From an uncultured Lachnospiraceae bacterium (GTDB taxonomy: Bacteria > Bacillota > Clostridia > Lachnospirales > Lachnospiraceae), in contig CAKRHP010000003.1 of the NCBI GenBank assembly GCA_934339135.1, forward strand, positions 138,566-202,565: 64,000 nucleotides of DNA, read 5' to 3'. The position numbers were made by a program, and so were the translations under genes. Shown one piece after another: positions 35,747 through 43,400 of this stretch. Position 1 is the first letter of the stretch; each line of letters starts with the position of its first letter. Below the pieces are notes generated by a model. It searched no databases. It was not told the DNA's origin and saw nothing but the letters and a program-made list of their open reading frames with translations.

Positions 35747-37054
35747 TCAGATAAATGCAATCATATAAAGCGGCAACGTAATGATCCCCTCTTCACTGAT
35801 ACCAATATTGCTGTCTGCTAATTTATATCCGTAAGAAATATTACTCTTATTCTTCATAAGTGATTTCAAGGAATTCGCCCGCGTATTACCGCTCTTAACC
35901 TCGATAGGAACTACTATTCCATCTTTTTGGATAATAATATCAATTTCATGTTTTGTCGTTTCATTTTTATAAAAATATAATGCATACCCCTTCTTATACA
36001 ATGCATCTGCGATTGCACATTCGTAGATCCCCCCTTTGGAGTTTCCCTCTAACGTATTTTCAACAATATGCTGTTTGATTGAAAAGTCTTTCATCGCCAT
36101 CAATAATGATAAATCTGTCGTATAGGCTCTAAAAAAATCTTCTCTTGCATAATCATCCAGATCAAATCTGACATCTGTCACGCGTTTACTCAAATGTACC
36201 ATGTCCGCACGAAGAAGCCACTCAATACTGGAAAAATATTTTTGTGCTCTGCCACCATGCTCAACTTCCTTATATTGAAATTTATGATTTTCCTTATCTA
36301 GTAATTGTTTTGCAAGAGAAAGATAGCATTTCTCTGCTTTTACCTTCTCTTCCGCTGTTGCATAATGTGCTATATCGTACTGATATCCCTGTAAGAGATT
36401 TCTCTGAATCTTATCAACTTCCCTGAAATCCTGTGTATCTATATATTTCTGCACTGCTTCGGGCATCCCTCCGATTGCAATATATTGTCTGTAGTAATTC
36501 ATCATCCTCGAATGAATTGCCTCAGGTATCGCAGTTTTAGAATGCAAATAACCACACAAACTCTCTATCATATCTTCAGAGATTCCCATTCCCCATACAA
36601 ACTCTTCAAAATCAATCCCATACATTTTCAGATAATCAACATACCCAACCGGATAAGAAGATGCCCGTTTATAGTCTATTCCAAGAAGAGATCCCGATGC
36701 GATCACATCATATCTGTTGTCGATCGCCCAAAATTTAAGTGATGTAATCGCTTCCTGACATTCCTGAATCTCATCCAAAAAAATCAGAGTTTTCCCCGGT
36801 ATGATTTTCTTTCCGGGGAAACGAAACCGCATCGCCATAACCATGTTGTCTACCGTGAGATCACCGTCGAACATCTCCATCGCAGACGGCAGCTGTTTAA
36901 AATTAATTTCAACAAATTCCTCGTATTCCGCTTCCGCAAAATGCTCAATTATATATGTCTTACCGGTTTGTCGGGCTCCTTGCACAACAAGACATTTCTT
37001 ATCCTTAGTATGAACCCATTGATCAATAAAAGTTGTTATTTTTCTTTTCAGCAT
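35747..37054 (-). CDS. AAA-family ATPase with DUF4143 C-terminal region
   Basis: A 434-residue ATPase of the AAA_14/DUF4143 group. Walker A is VVQGARQTGKTYI near residue 30, Walker B is TLIFLDEIQECQEAI, followed by the arginine/sensor-like SGSLLGI. The C-terminal half (DUF4143) includes a PD-(D/E)XK-like nuclease remnant: KNETTKHEIDIIIQKDG then VVPIEVKSGN. The function of these common bacterial ATPases is not settled; links with toxin-antitoxin or mobile DNA have been suggested. GAGGTG at 5 bases sets the start at 37054. Directly upstream are 32-bp tandem repeats with dyad symmetry, probably its own operator. A C-terminal fragment of a related ATPase lies at 38130-38238. Confidence 0.88.
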   Translation of the reverse strand: MLKRKITTFIDQWVHTKDKKCLVVQGARQTGKTYIIEHFAEAEYEEFVEINFKQLPSAMEMFDGDLTVDNMVMAMRFRFPGKKIIPGKTLIFLDEIQECQEAITSLKFWAIDNRYDVIASGSLLGIDYKRASSYPVGYVDYLKMYGIDFEEFVWGMGISEDMIESLCGYLHSKTAIPEAIHSRMMNYYRQYIAIGGMPEAVQKYIDTQDFREVDKIQRNLLQGYQYDIAHYATAEEKVKAEKCYLSLAKQLLDKENHKFQYKEVEHGGRAQKYFSSIEWLLRADMVHLSKRVTDVRFDLDDYAREDFFRAYTTDLSLLMAMKDFSIKQHIVENTLEGNSKGGIYECAIADALYKKGYALYFYKNETTKHEIDIIIQKDGIVVPIEVKSGNTRANSLKSLMKNKSNISYGYKLADSNIGISEEGIITLPLYMIAFI

Positions 37055-37087
37055 AACGCACCTCAAATTCCTATAGCGAAACATATT

Positions 37088-37167
37088 TCAACATTTTGGA
37101 ATACAAAAATTGCATTCCATCAACATTTTGGAATACAAAAATTGCATTCCATCAACATTTTGGAATA
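37088..37167. repeat. Two and a half 32-bp tandem repeats upstream of the ATPase gene
   Basis: Two identical 32-base units (37088-37119, 37120-37151) and a half unit (37152-37167) begin TCAACATTTTGGAATAC. Each holds the inverted pair TGGAAT/ATTCCA. The 32-base period is three helical turns, so the sites face the same side of DNA. They lie 34 bases before the ATPase start and look like an autoregulatory operator. Confidence 0.75.
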
Positions 37168-37252
37168 TTATACTATAACTGCTCCTTATTGTCACCTGTT
37201 GTCTGAGCTGTTTTTATTCCGATGCTTCCTCCTTACTACTCGTGACACGATC

Positions 37253-37894
37253 TTATTCTGCCGGAACAAACGGAAGCTCAATCGTGTCAGAGTCTTTCTT
37301 GCCGGAATCCTTGCTGTCGGTGTCCTTGCTGTCGGTATCTTTACTACCAGAGTCTTTGCTGTCAGATCCCTTACTTTCGGTATTTTTGCTGCCGGAAGCT
37401 TTGCTGTCAGAGTCCTTGCTGTCGGTATCTTTGCTGCCGGTGTCTTGGTTATCGGAATCATTCTTACCGTTATCCCGGCTTGTATCATCCTTCTGACCAG
37501 ATGGTGCCTGGGATGGCTTATTATCATTATCCGCAGCAGGCGTTTTCCTATTCTTCTTTGCGGTTCTCTGATCCGCCGGATTTCTTTTTTCTGATGCATT
37601 CCGGTTCGTGTCATCTGCGGATGTCGGATTCTCCCCGGAAGATCCTTCCGTCAAAGAGCTGTCTGCTGTCCCATCCTTCGCATCTCCGGCAGCCATCGAC
37701 ACAACCGGAAGATCATTGTCCGCTGCTTTTTCATCGTCCCCGGAGGCCGGATCTGTTGCAGTCTGTTCTGATCTATCCGGTTCCCCGGCAGTCTTTTGAC
37801 CGGATTGCTTCATCACGACCGCAGTCACTATGACTGCCAGCAAAAGCACAAGACCGGTCGCTGTAATGATAATTGCCTTTTTCTTATTTTTCAT
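37253..37894 (-). CDS. Membrane-anchored Ser/Asp-Lys-repeat surface protein
   Basis: A 213-residue protein with an N-terminal membrane anchor (MKNKKKAIIITATGLVLLL, then AVIVTAVVM) and an entirely low-complexity extracellular part rich in Ser, Asp, Lys, Asn and Gly. The last third consists of repeats such as GSKDTDSKDSDSKASGSK. There is no folded domain, lipobox or sorting signal. The start at 37894 has GGAGAGGAG upstream. Such Sd-repeat-like chains usually act as spacers or are glycosylated; this one seems to end without a head domain (ELPFVPAE), so it may be a truncated surface protein or a charge-modifying wall-facing tail. The neighbouring AAA gene is probably unrelated. Confidence 0.65.
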   Translation of the reverse strand: MKNKKKAIIITATGLVLLLAVIVTAVVMKQSGQKTAGEPDRSEQTATDPASGDDEKAADNDLPVVSMAAGDAKDGTADSSLTEGSSGENPTSADDTNRNASEKRNPADQRTAKKNRKTPAADNDNKPSQAPSGQKDDTSRDNGKNDSDNQDTGSKDTDSKDSDSKASGSKNTESKGSDSKDSGSKDTDSKDTDSKDSGKKDSDTIELPFVPAE

Positions 37895-38129
37895 GAACAA
37901 TCTCCTCTCCGAATAACCTATCACCATAAAAACATTATTATAGCAAGTTTATCATAGCGGCACATAGACCGCAATGAAAATGACTGATATTCAGGCATTG
38001 ATACGAGGGGAAGTCTGAGTCCTCAATATTGCAATACCAGAAACAAAAAATGGTCCATACAATATTGCAAAAAAAGTCGATTTTTAGAAGTTTATGCACT
38101 TTAGTGCAAAAACTTGCTCCTCTCCCAAA

Positions 38130-38238
38130 AATCAATGACAATTATAAGAAGATCATTCTTTCCCTGAATCCCGGAATGGATTCTTCCTATGAGGGCATAA
38201 AATCCATCTATTTAATTGACTGGCTGATCGAGGGATAG
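38130..38238 (+). pseudogene. C-terminal remnant of an AAA/DUF4143 ATPase
   Basis: About 35 codons (INDNYKKIILSLNPGMDSSY, then EGIKSIYLIDWLIEG) match the extreme C-terminus typical of DUF4143 ATPases. The upstream part of the frame is not related, so only the tail survives. The orientation is opposite to the intact ATPase at 35747. Confidence 0.65.
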
Positions 38239-38247
38239 ATACTAAAA

Positions 38248-38278
38248 CTTCCCACACCGGATCATCCGGTGTGGGAAG
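38248..38278. terminator. Strong terminator after the peptide gene
   Basis: CTTCCCACACCGGA and TCCGGTGTGGGAAG form a perfect 14-bp stem with a 3-base loop. On the minus strand it is followed by TTTTAG, 23 bases after the 35-residue peptide gene; the other side serves the ATPase remnant. Confidence 0.85.
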
Positions 38279-38300
38279 CTTTGGTTACAGATCAATCTTT

Positions 38301-38408
38301 TTATTGAGTATCCATGCCCACTGGTGGGAGATCATTACTGCCCGTAATGATATCCTCTGTTTCAAACTCTACAATCTCCATCTCCGGTGTTTCGTATCTT
38401 TCTTTCAT
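38301..38408 (-). CDS. 35-residue leader-like peptide (RiPP-precursor candidate), copy A
   Basis: A small gene missed by length filters. The peptide reads MKERYETPEMEIVEFETEDI for the first 20 residues and ITGSNDLPPVGMDTQ for the rest. A perfect AAAGGAGG precedes the ATG by 9-10 bases. It starts 15 bases after the stop of the giant surface protein and ends before a strong terminator, so the two are bicistronic. It is clearly related to the peptide at 62481-62591: shared Y-E-x-x-E-M-E-(I/V)-V-E-F-E-x-E-D-(I/V)-I-T followed by a short variable tail. Y-x-x-P in the first half is the pattern that PqqD-type/RRE proteins recognise in lasso-peptide leaders. The PqqD-like gene is 22 kb away. The family is not one I can name. 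Confidence 0.8.
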   Translation of the reverse strand: MKERYETPEMEIVEFETEDIITGSNDLPPVGMDTQ

Positions 38409-38423
38409 GTTCTTTTACCTCCT

Positions 38424-41400
38424 TTAATTATTACCATCGTTTTTGTAGGATTCATATACTTGTGCACAGCTGCCATATGCATAAAGTGCCTTGACAACTT
38501 CTCTGAGTGATTCAATATTATTGATATTATCACACGCACTGCTCATGACCGTGTATGCATAACTGGTTGCGCCATATTCAAGTACTGCCTGTTCCGTATC
38601 AGACAACTCCACATAAAAAACATACTTCTCATTCAACTGACTTGCTTTCACTCCGTGTAATGTTATCTTATAACAGTTCTCTTCATTGACTTTTGTTACC
38701 TCATACTGATCCTTTGATATTTGATCTGTATTACACCAAATTGCAAACATATCTTCCTTCACTGTCACATCATCCGCAAACTGCACAGAAACACATAGAT
38801 CTGTCGTAGAATTCAATGATAAATACGCGGATTTAAATGTAACTTTAGCGTTAGCACACTTAACAAAAGCTTTATTTGCATCATTCGTTATATTATTTAT
38901 AATGCTTGTATCATTAAACACTGTTCCTGTCAGAGTCAAGCCATCTGACGCAAGCTTATCTGTCTTATATCCAAAATATTTCTGCGCTGCACCACCATAG
39001 TTTAACATACCCTTTACCAACTGTATCGTTGCTTTACTGATGTCACTTTCCTCTGCAGACATATGTGACAGTATATAATCTGCATACTCTTTTACCGTGT
39101 ATGTATACACTTTTCCTGTCTTTTCACCATTGTTACCAATCATCTGCGCCTGAATATCTGAAGTCATTTCTTTGGCGGCAACTTCACAGGTAAAGACATA
39201 ATACGTCACACCATTCTTTACTGTTGTATCATCGGTTGTGGCGGTCGAACCGTCTTCATGCGTTCCACTTACATATACCTTTGATGTCGTACCATTTGGC
39301 AAGGTAAAATTCATATATGCGGATTCATCATTTACAATGTCATCCGACAACTCCATGTAGAAGTTGACGCCGATATTACCGGTAAGACTTAAGGAATAAC
39401 CGGCGAGTTTTGCGCCGATGCCGTCTATGATTGCAGAACAATTATCACATCTTCCATCACTGTCCGCATCCGGATGGTCACCATAGGTATTCTTCTCTGT
39501 ATTGGAATATTTATAGGACACTGGCTCTCCCGGTTTGCCCTCGCATCCTTTATAGGTAGCATTCTTGTAAACTTTAGATCCACCTAAAGTCGGATAAGTG
39601 TCTTTTCCGATGGTCTGTCCCCAGATTGTGCCATCATAAGTCACTTCATCGATTGTGCAGCCCTGTGACAGGAGATAAGCAATTTCACCGGTCTTAAACT
39701 CATCTATCGTTTTGCCTTCGACTTTTGTAACTGTTCCGCTGCCATTCTTGCCTATCGCATTTCCTGTATAAATGGTACTGTCATAATAACAGTTTGTGAT
39801 GGTTCCTCCATAATTTTCTCCACTCACACCCCCTACATAGCCTGTACCACTGACACTACCGGCATTATAACAGTTTGTGGTGGTTCCTTTATTACATCCG
39901 TTCACTCCTCCTACATAACGTTCTGTACCACTGACACTACCGGCATTATAACTATTTGTGATAGTTCCTCCGTCATTATATCCGTTCACTCCTCCCACAT
40001 TATCGTCGCTACCACTGACGCTACCGATATTATAACAGTCTGTGATGCTTCCGGTATAATTAATTCCGTTCACTCCTCCTACATAGCCATTACCACTGAC
40101 GCTACCGGCATTATAACAGTTTGTGATGGTTCCTTTATTACGTCCGTTCACTCCTCCTACAAAATCTTGACTACCACTGACGTTTCCGGTATTATAGCAA
40201 TCTGTGATGCTTCCGGTATAATTATATCCGCTCACTCCTCCTACACTTCCTATACCACTGACGCTGCCGGTATTATAACAGTTTGTGATAGTTCCTCCGT
40301 CATTATATCCGTTCACTCCTCCTACATTGCTGGCACCATAGAAATAAGAGTCCAGAATACCTGCATTGGCAATCTTACCACTGTTACAACCGAACAATCC
40401 TATATCATAACTATTCTCTTGATTGAAATACAATCCACTGATTGTGTAGTTTCGTCCGTCAAATGTACCAGTGTATACGTTAGGGCTTGTTTCACCCGTC
40501 CCAATCGGTGTCCATTCCTTAAATGTTCCATCATTCAAGGTTCCATCTGACTTCAGAACATTTTTATTCACAACAATATCTTTTGTCAGAACTGCATTGG
40601 CTGATGTATTCTGCGCTACGCCTGAAAGTGTTCCATTTACAAGTCCTGCAAACCAGTAAAGCTGACCAGCATTGCTGATCTCGTAAACCGCATCCTTGCT
40701 ATCGTCCCCATTAATATCATACTTGTCTGTGGTGAGCTTTGCCGGCTGGTATGCATCACACAACGTACAGAAACCGTTCTCGCCGATGCTGTGAGTTTCC
40801 GTTTCTTTCGTCATATATCCGATCGGACAGTCCTTGCATGCCACATTTTTTATATGTTCATTGTCATCTTTCCAAGTGTATGTAACTGAGCCGCCGGTAT
40901 TATGCATGTGCTTTTCACCAGTTGTTTCTACATCCTCGATCATATGGCCATTTACTAATATGTTTGCCCCATCTTCAACTGCAAGCAGTTCCTGATTCGT
41001 AATGCTTGCCCCTTGCATAAACACGATAGTTCCATTATTTGGTATCGTTAATTTTTCTATCAACGATGCAGTACCATATACAACTGACTTCGTGACATTA
41101 TTTCCATATTGTTTTGTAACGACTGCATTACTAAAACTACCACCATATATTACCTGATTTTCATATCCTCTACTATTACATGCCATGATCTGACTATTTG
41201 ACACAACGAGTTCTTTTTTTGATAAAATTGCAAAATCACTATCTTGTTCTATCTTTGCTTCAACATAACTGTTTGCAATAGATATATCACAGCCAGCATT
41301 AATTGCATAACTGGCACTGTCTCCACTAGAAACAATTACATGACTATTCTCAATCTTCAAGCTGCCTATACATGAAATTTCCGGTGCATGTACCGTAGCA

Positions 41401-41912
41401 TCTGTAATTTTCAGATTCATTTGCTTACCAGATCCGTCTGGTATAGTTCCATCACCGATTCGTGTTCCAACCGTCAAACTTCCACTATTATCACTCTTTA
41501 ATTCCAGCGTATGTTCCCCATTGCTTGACTTTGATGTAATATTACCACTTACTGTATTTTCCCCGGATAACAAAACAGTAAGATCACCACCTTCAACAGT
41601 AATATGTTGAACAGACGCATTTTGGAGTACAAGCTGATTCTTCGTGCTGTCATAATACCAATTCGTTCCCTGATATATCGCAGTATCATTACTAGAAACT
41701 TTATCATCTTGAAGTTTCCCGTTACTAATAATACTACCTATTGACGCATCTTTTCCCATTATGGACAAGGATTGTGGAATGGTTCCCACCGCAGTATCCT
41801 CCGCCTTTGCATTCATCACGCCCCAGCCGCTCACATCCACCGCCGACAGCACCATAAGAGCCGCCATGGCTCCTGCAAATATCCGTCTTGCTCCTCGTTT
41901 TCTTCGTTTCAT
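38424..41912 (-). CDS. Giant secreted GLUG-repeat surface protein, copy A
   Basis: A 1162-residue exported protein. The signal peptide (MKRRKRGARRIFAGAMAALM, cleavage near NAKAED) is followed by a parallel-beta-helix-like region (about 40-330), a Cys-containing zinc-ribbon-like module (CKDC ... CTLCDAYQ), an edge region (YEISNAGQLYWFAGLVNG) and seven GLUG repeats of about 25 residues (about 525-710; VGGVNGYNDGGTITNCYNTG). A module beginning YSLSLTGNIGVNFYMELSDD and two further beta domains close the protein. No LPXTG or membrane helix is present. AAGGAGG at 5 bases sets the start at 41912. It is followed after 15 bases by the 35-residue peptide gene. GLUG proteins are usually adhesins; how this one is retained at the surface is unclear. 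Confidence 0.85.
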   Translation of the reverse strand: MKRRKRGARRIFAGAMAALMVLSAVDVSGWGVMNAKAEDTAVGTIPQSLSIMGKDASIGSIISNGKLQDDKVSSNDTAIYQGTNWYYDSTKNQLVLQNASVQHITVEGGDLTVLLSGENTVSGNITSKSSNGEHTLELKSDNSGSLTVGTRIGDGTIPDGSGKQMNLKITDATVHAPEISCIGSLKIENSHVIVSSGDSASYAINAGCDISIANSYVEAKIEQDSDFAILSKKELVVSNSQIMACNSRGYENQVIYGGSFSNAVVTKQYGNNVTKSVVYGTASLIEKLTIPNNGTIVFMQGASITNQELLAVEDGANILVNGHMIEDVETTGEKHMHNTGGSVTYTWKDDNEHIKNVACKDCPIGYMTKETETHSIGENGFCTLCDAYQPAKLTTDKYDINGDDSKDAVYEISNAGQLYWFAGLVNGTLSGVAQNTSANAVLTKDIVVNKNVLKSDGTLNDGTFKEWTPIGTGETSPNVYTGTFDGRNYTISGLYFNQENSYDIGLFGCNSGKIANAGILDSYFYGASNVGGVNGYNDGGTITNCYNTGSVSGIGSVGGVSGYNYTGSITDCYNTGNVSGSQDFVGGVNGRNKGTITNCYNAGSVSGNGYVGGVNGINYTGSITDCYNIGSVSGSDDNVGGVNGYNDGGTITNSYNAGSVSGTERYVGGVNGCNKGTTTNCYNAGSVSGTGYVGGVSGENYGGTITNCYYDSTIYTGNAIGKNGSGTVTKVEGKTIDEFKTGEIAYLLSQGCTIDEVTYDGTIWGQTIGKDTYPTLGGSKVYKNATYKGCEGKPGEPVSYKYSNTEKNTYGDHPDADSDGRCDNCSAIIDGIGAKLAGYSLSLTGNIGVNFYMELSDDIVNDESAYMNFTLPNGTTSKVYVSGTHEDGSTATTDDTTVKNGVTYYVFTCEVAAKEMTSDIQAQMIGNNGEKTGKVYTYTVKEYADYILSHMSAEESDISKATIQLVKGMLNYGGAAQKYFGYKTDKLASDGLTLTGTVFNDTSIINNITNDANKAFVKCANAKVTFKSAYLSLNSTTDLCVSVQFADDVTVKEDMFAIWCNTDQISKDQYEVTKVNEENCYKITLHGVKASQLNEKYVFYVELSDTEQAVLEYGATSYAYTVMSSACDNINNIESLREVVKALYAYGSCAQVYESYKNDGNN
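39776..40340 (-). repeat. Seven tandem GLUG-encoding repeats
   Basis: Units of about 72-81 bases encode VGGVxGxNxxGxITxCYNxGSVSG with alternating versions (GGTITN and TGSITD types). Adjacent copies are very similar at the DNA level, so unit number may vary between strains. Confidence 0.85.
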
Positions 41913-41993
41913 ATCTTCCTCCTTTTCTTTCATTGTCTATGCAACACTTATTTCCTTCGTCGGCACACACAACAAACATTGACTCCCTCTCTG

Positions 41994-42644
41994 TCACTCA
42001 GAGGTTTTTGCATAATTTAAGATCATTTCCTTGATCCTGAGTAACTCCGGAGTATAATCCTTGTTGTCCTCTGATCCCCAGATAAATCCGCTGGCACAGT
42101 ACGTACAAGCCGTCATCATTGTATGCACTGTCACACGAAAAAATTCCTCCTTCGGAATATCCGTACGAAATGTGTGATCCTCCTTTGCTTTCTCATACAT
42201 CCATTCCAGTCTCGTATCGACCGAATAAAGGGATGCATGAAACTCCTCAAGCTGCTCCTCCTTCACTCCCTCATGGGTGACATAATGGTTGAAGTTGTCA
42301 TTATACTGCAATAAATCCTTGTGATGCCGGTACATGTCGATATAACTGTCCAGCGTGAAGGTAAACCGGTCGATCGCCGGAATATCTCCAATGGATTCCA
42401 GCGGACGCTTCGCATCCAGTGCATCCAGATACTCTTTCCATTTGGCAGCACACACCGCGATCACTAACTCCAGCTTATTCGGATAATAGCGGAATAATGT
42501 CGCGCGTCCTACTCCCGCTGCCTCTGCAATCTCTCCCATACTGACCGGCTCAATTTTCTTCTCAACAAAGGTTTGGAATGCCGCATTGATAATTGCTTTT
42601 CTTCTGTGATCTTTTATACTGCTTTTTTTCTGTGTCATATTCAT
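41994..42644 (-). CDS. TetR-family transcriptional regulator
   Basis: A 216-residue regulator. The N-terminal helix-turn-helix fits TetR (AIINAAFQTFVEKKIEPVSM, GEIAEAAGVGRATLFRYYPNK), and the remaining 150 residues form the variable helical ligand domain. AAAGGA lies 9 bases before the ATG and a well-matched promoter (42678-42706) is upstream. It is divergent from a second TetR-type gene at 42807, with the intergenic region shared. Its target may be its own promoter or neighbours; the ligand is unknown. Confidence 0.92.
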   Translation of the reverse strand: MNMTQKKSSIKDHRRKAIINAAFQTFVEKKIEPVSMGEIAEAAGVGRATLFRYYPNKLELVIAVCAAKWKEYLDALDAKRPLESIGDIPAIDRFTFTLDSYIDMYRHHKDLLQYNDNFNHYVTHEGVKEEQLEEFHASLYSVDTRLEWMYEKAKEDHTFRTDIPKEEFFRVTVHTMMTACTYCASGFIWGSEDNKDYTPELLRIKEMILNYAKTSE

Positions 42645-42677
42645 AAAATAATCCTTTCCTTGATACTTCCTGTCTCA

Positions 42678-42706
42678 AGCATACAGAAAGATCCGTGTAT
42701 TGTCAA
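42678..42706 (-). promoter_or_regulatory. Predicted promoter of the first TetR gene
   Basis: On the minus strand a consensus TTGACA (42701-42706) is 17 bases from TATGCT (42678-42683). Confidence 0.7.
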
Positions 42707-42736
42707 CAACAATGATACGAGGTTTGAGAAAATGAT

Positions 42737-42765
42737 TTGACCAATCCGTCAACTCATGCTATGGT
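42737..42765 (+). promoter_or_regulatory. Predicted promoter and operator of the second TetR gene
   Basis: TTGACC (42737-42742) and TATGGT (42760-42765) are 17 bases apart. The perfect inverted repeat TTGAC-caatcc-GTCAA (42737-42752) overlaps the -35, a likely repressor site. Confidence 0.6.
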
Positions 42766-42806
42766 TTCATTGTAAACTTTATGTAAAATCAAAAACGGGG
42801 GCTCTT

Positions 42807-43400
42807 ATGAATAAAAATATACAGGATGAGCGGTTTCTCGTGGCAGAGGAGGCGATCTGCCAGGCATTCTATGAAATTGCCCAAAAAAAGACACTGGAGC
42901 GGATCACAGTGTCTGATGTTATTAAAAAAGCCGGGATCGTCCGGAGTACCTTTTATAATCATTACGAAGGAATTCCCGATCTGTTGGACGCAGTGGAGGA
43001 TCAGACGATCCACCATCTCTTTACGATGATGGATCAGTTCCATGTCAAAAAACACACCCCGCAGGATAATTCTGTCATTATCCTCCGTTTTTATCAGAAT
43101 TTATGCAGCTATATCCGGGAAAATCCTTTTCTGGCACAGCTGCTTGGCAGTCCCCGCGGTGATGCATTCTTTGAGAAAACTCTGACCATGTTTCACCGGT
43201 ATGTCAGAGACGCAGCCGATCTCACCGGCTCCACCGTACATTCCAGACAGGAGGTGTCTTTCGCGATCGCTTATTCCATTGGCGGAGCACTTGGCATTCT
43301 CCACAAATGGACAAAGGAGGATTTTGCAGCTCCGGCAGATACCGTTGCAAAGCTGTTGGCAGACTCCTTTTCAAAAGCCACACTCCCCTATCTGGATTGA
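42807..43400 (+). CDS. TetR/AcrR-type transcriptional regulator
   Basis: A 197-residue regulator with an N-terminal TetR-like helix-turn-helix (QKKTLERITVSDVIKKAGIV, RSTFYNHYEGIPDLLDAVED) and a C-terminal domain of the DhaS/TetR_C type. The start at 42807 is preceded by GGGGG only; an upstream frame start at 42756 precedes the likely transcript. It converges with the AMP-ligase gene and their 3' ends overlap by 13 bases. That makes it a candidate regulator of the ligase/ACP/condensation unit, but this rests on position. Confidence 0.88.
   Translation: MNKNIQDERFLVAEEAICQAFYEIAQKKTLERITVSDVIKKAGIVRSTFYNHYEGIPDLLDAVEDQTIHHLFTMMDQFHVKKHTPQDNSVIILRFYQNLCSYIRENPFLAQLLGSPRGDAFFEKTLTMFHRYVRDAADLTGSTVHSRQEVSFAIAYSIGGALGILHKWTKEDFAAPADTVAKLLADSFSKATLPYLD

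Noticed and set aside
37192..37614. Long frames on both strands across the SKD repeats
   Set aside because: Repeats without stops produce open frames in several registers; only the minus-strand frame with signal anchor and ribosome site is credible.
39776..40340. CRISPR-like array
   Set aside because: The repeated DNA encodes GLUG protein repeats in frame within a large gene; spacers are not unique unrelated sequences.
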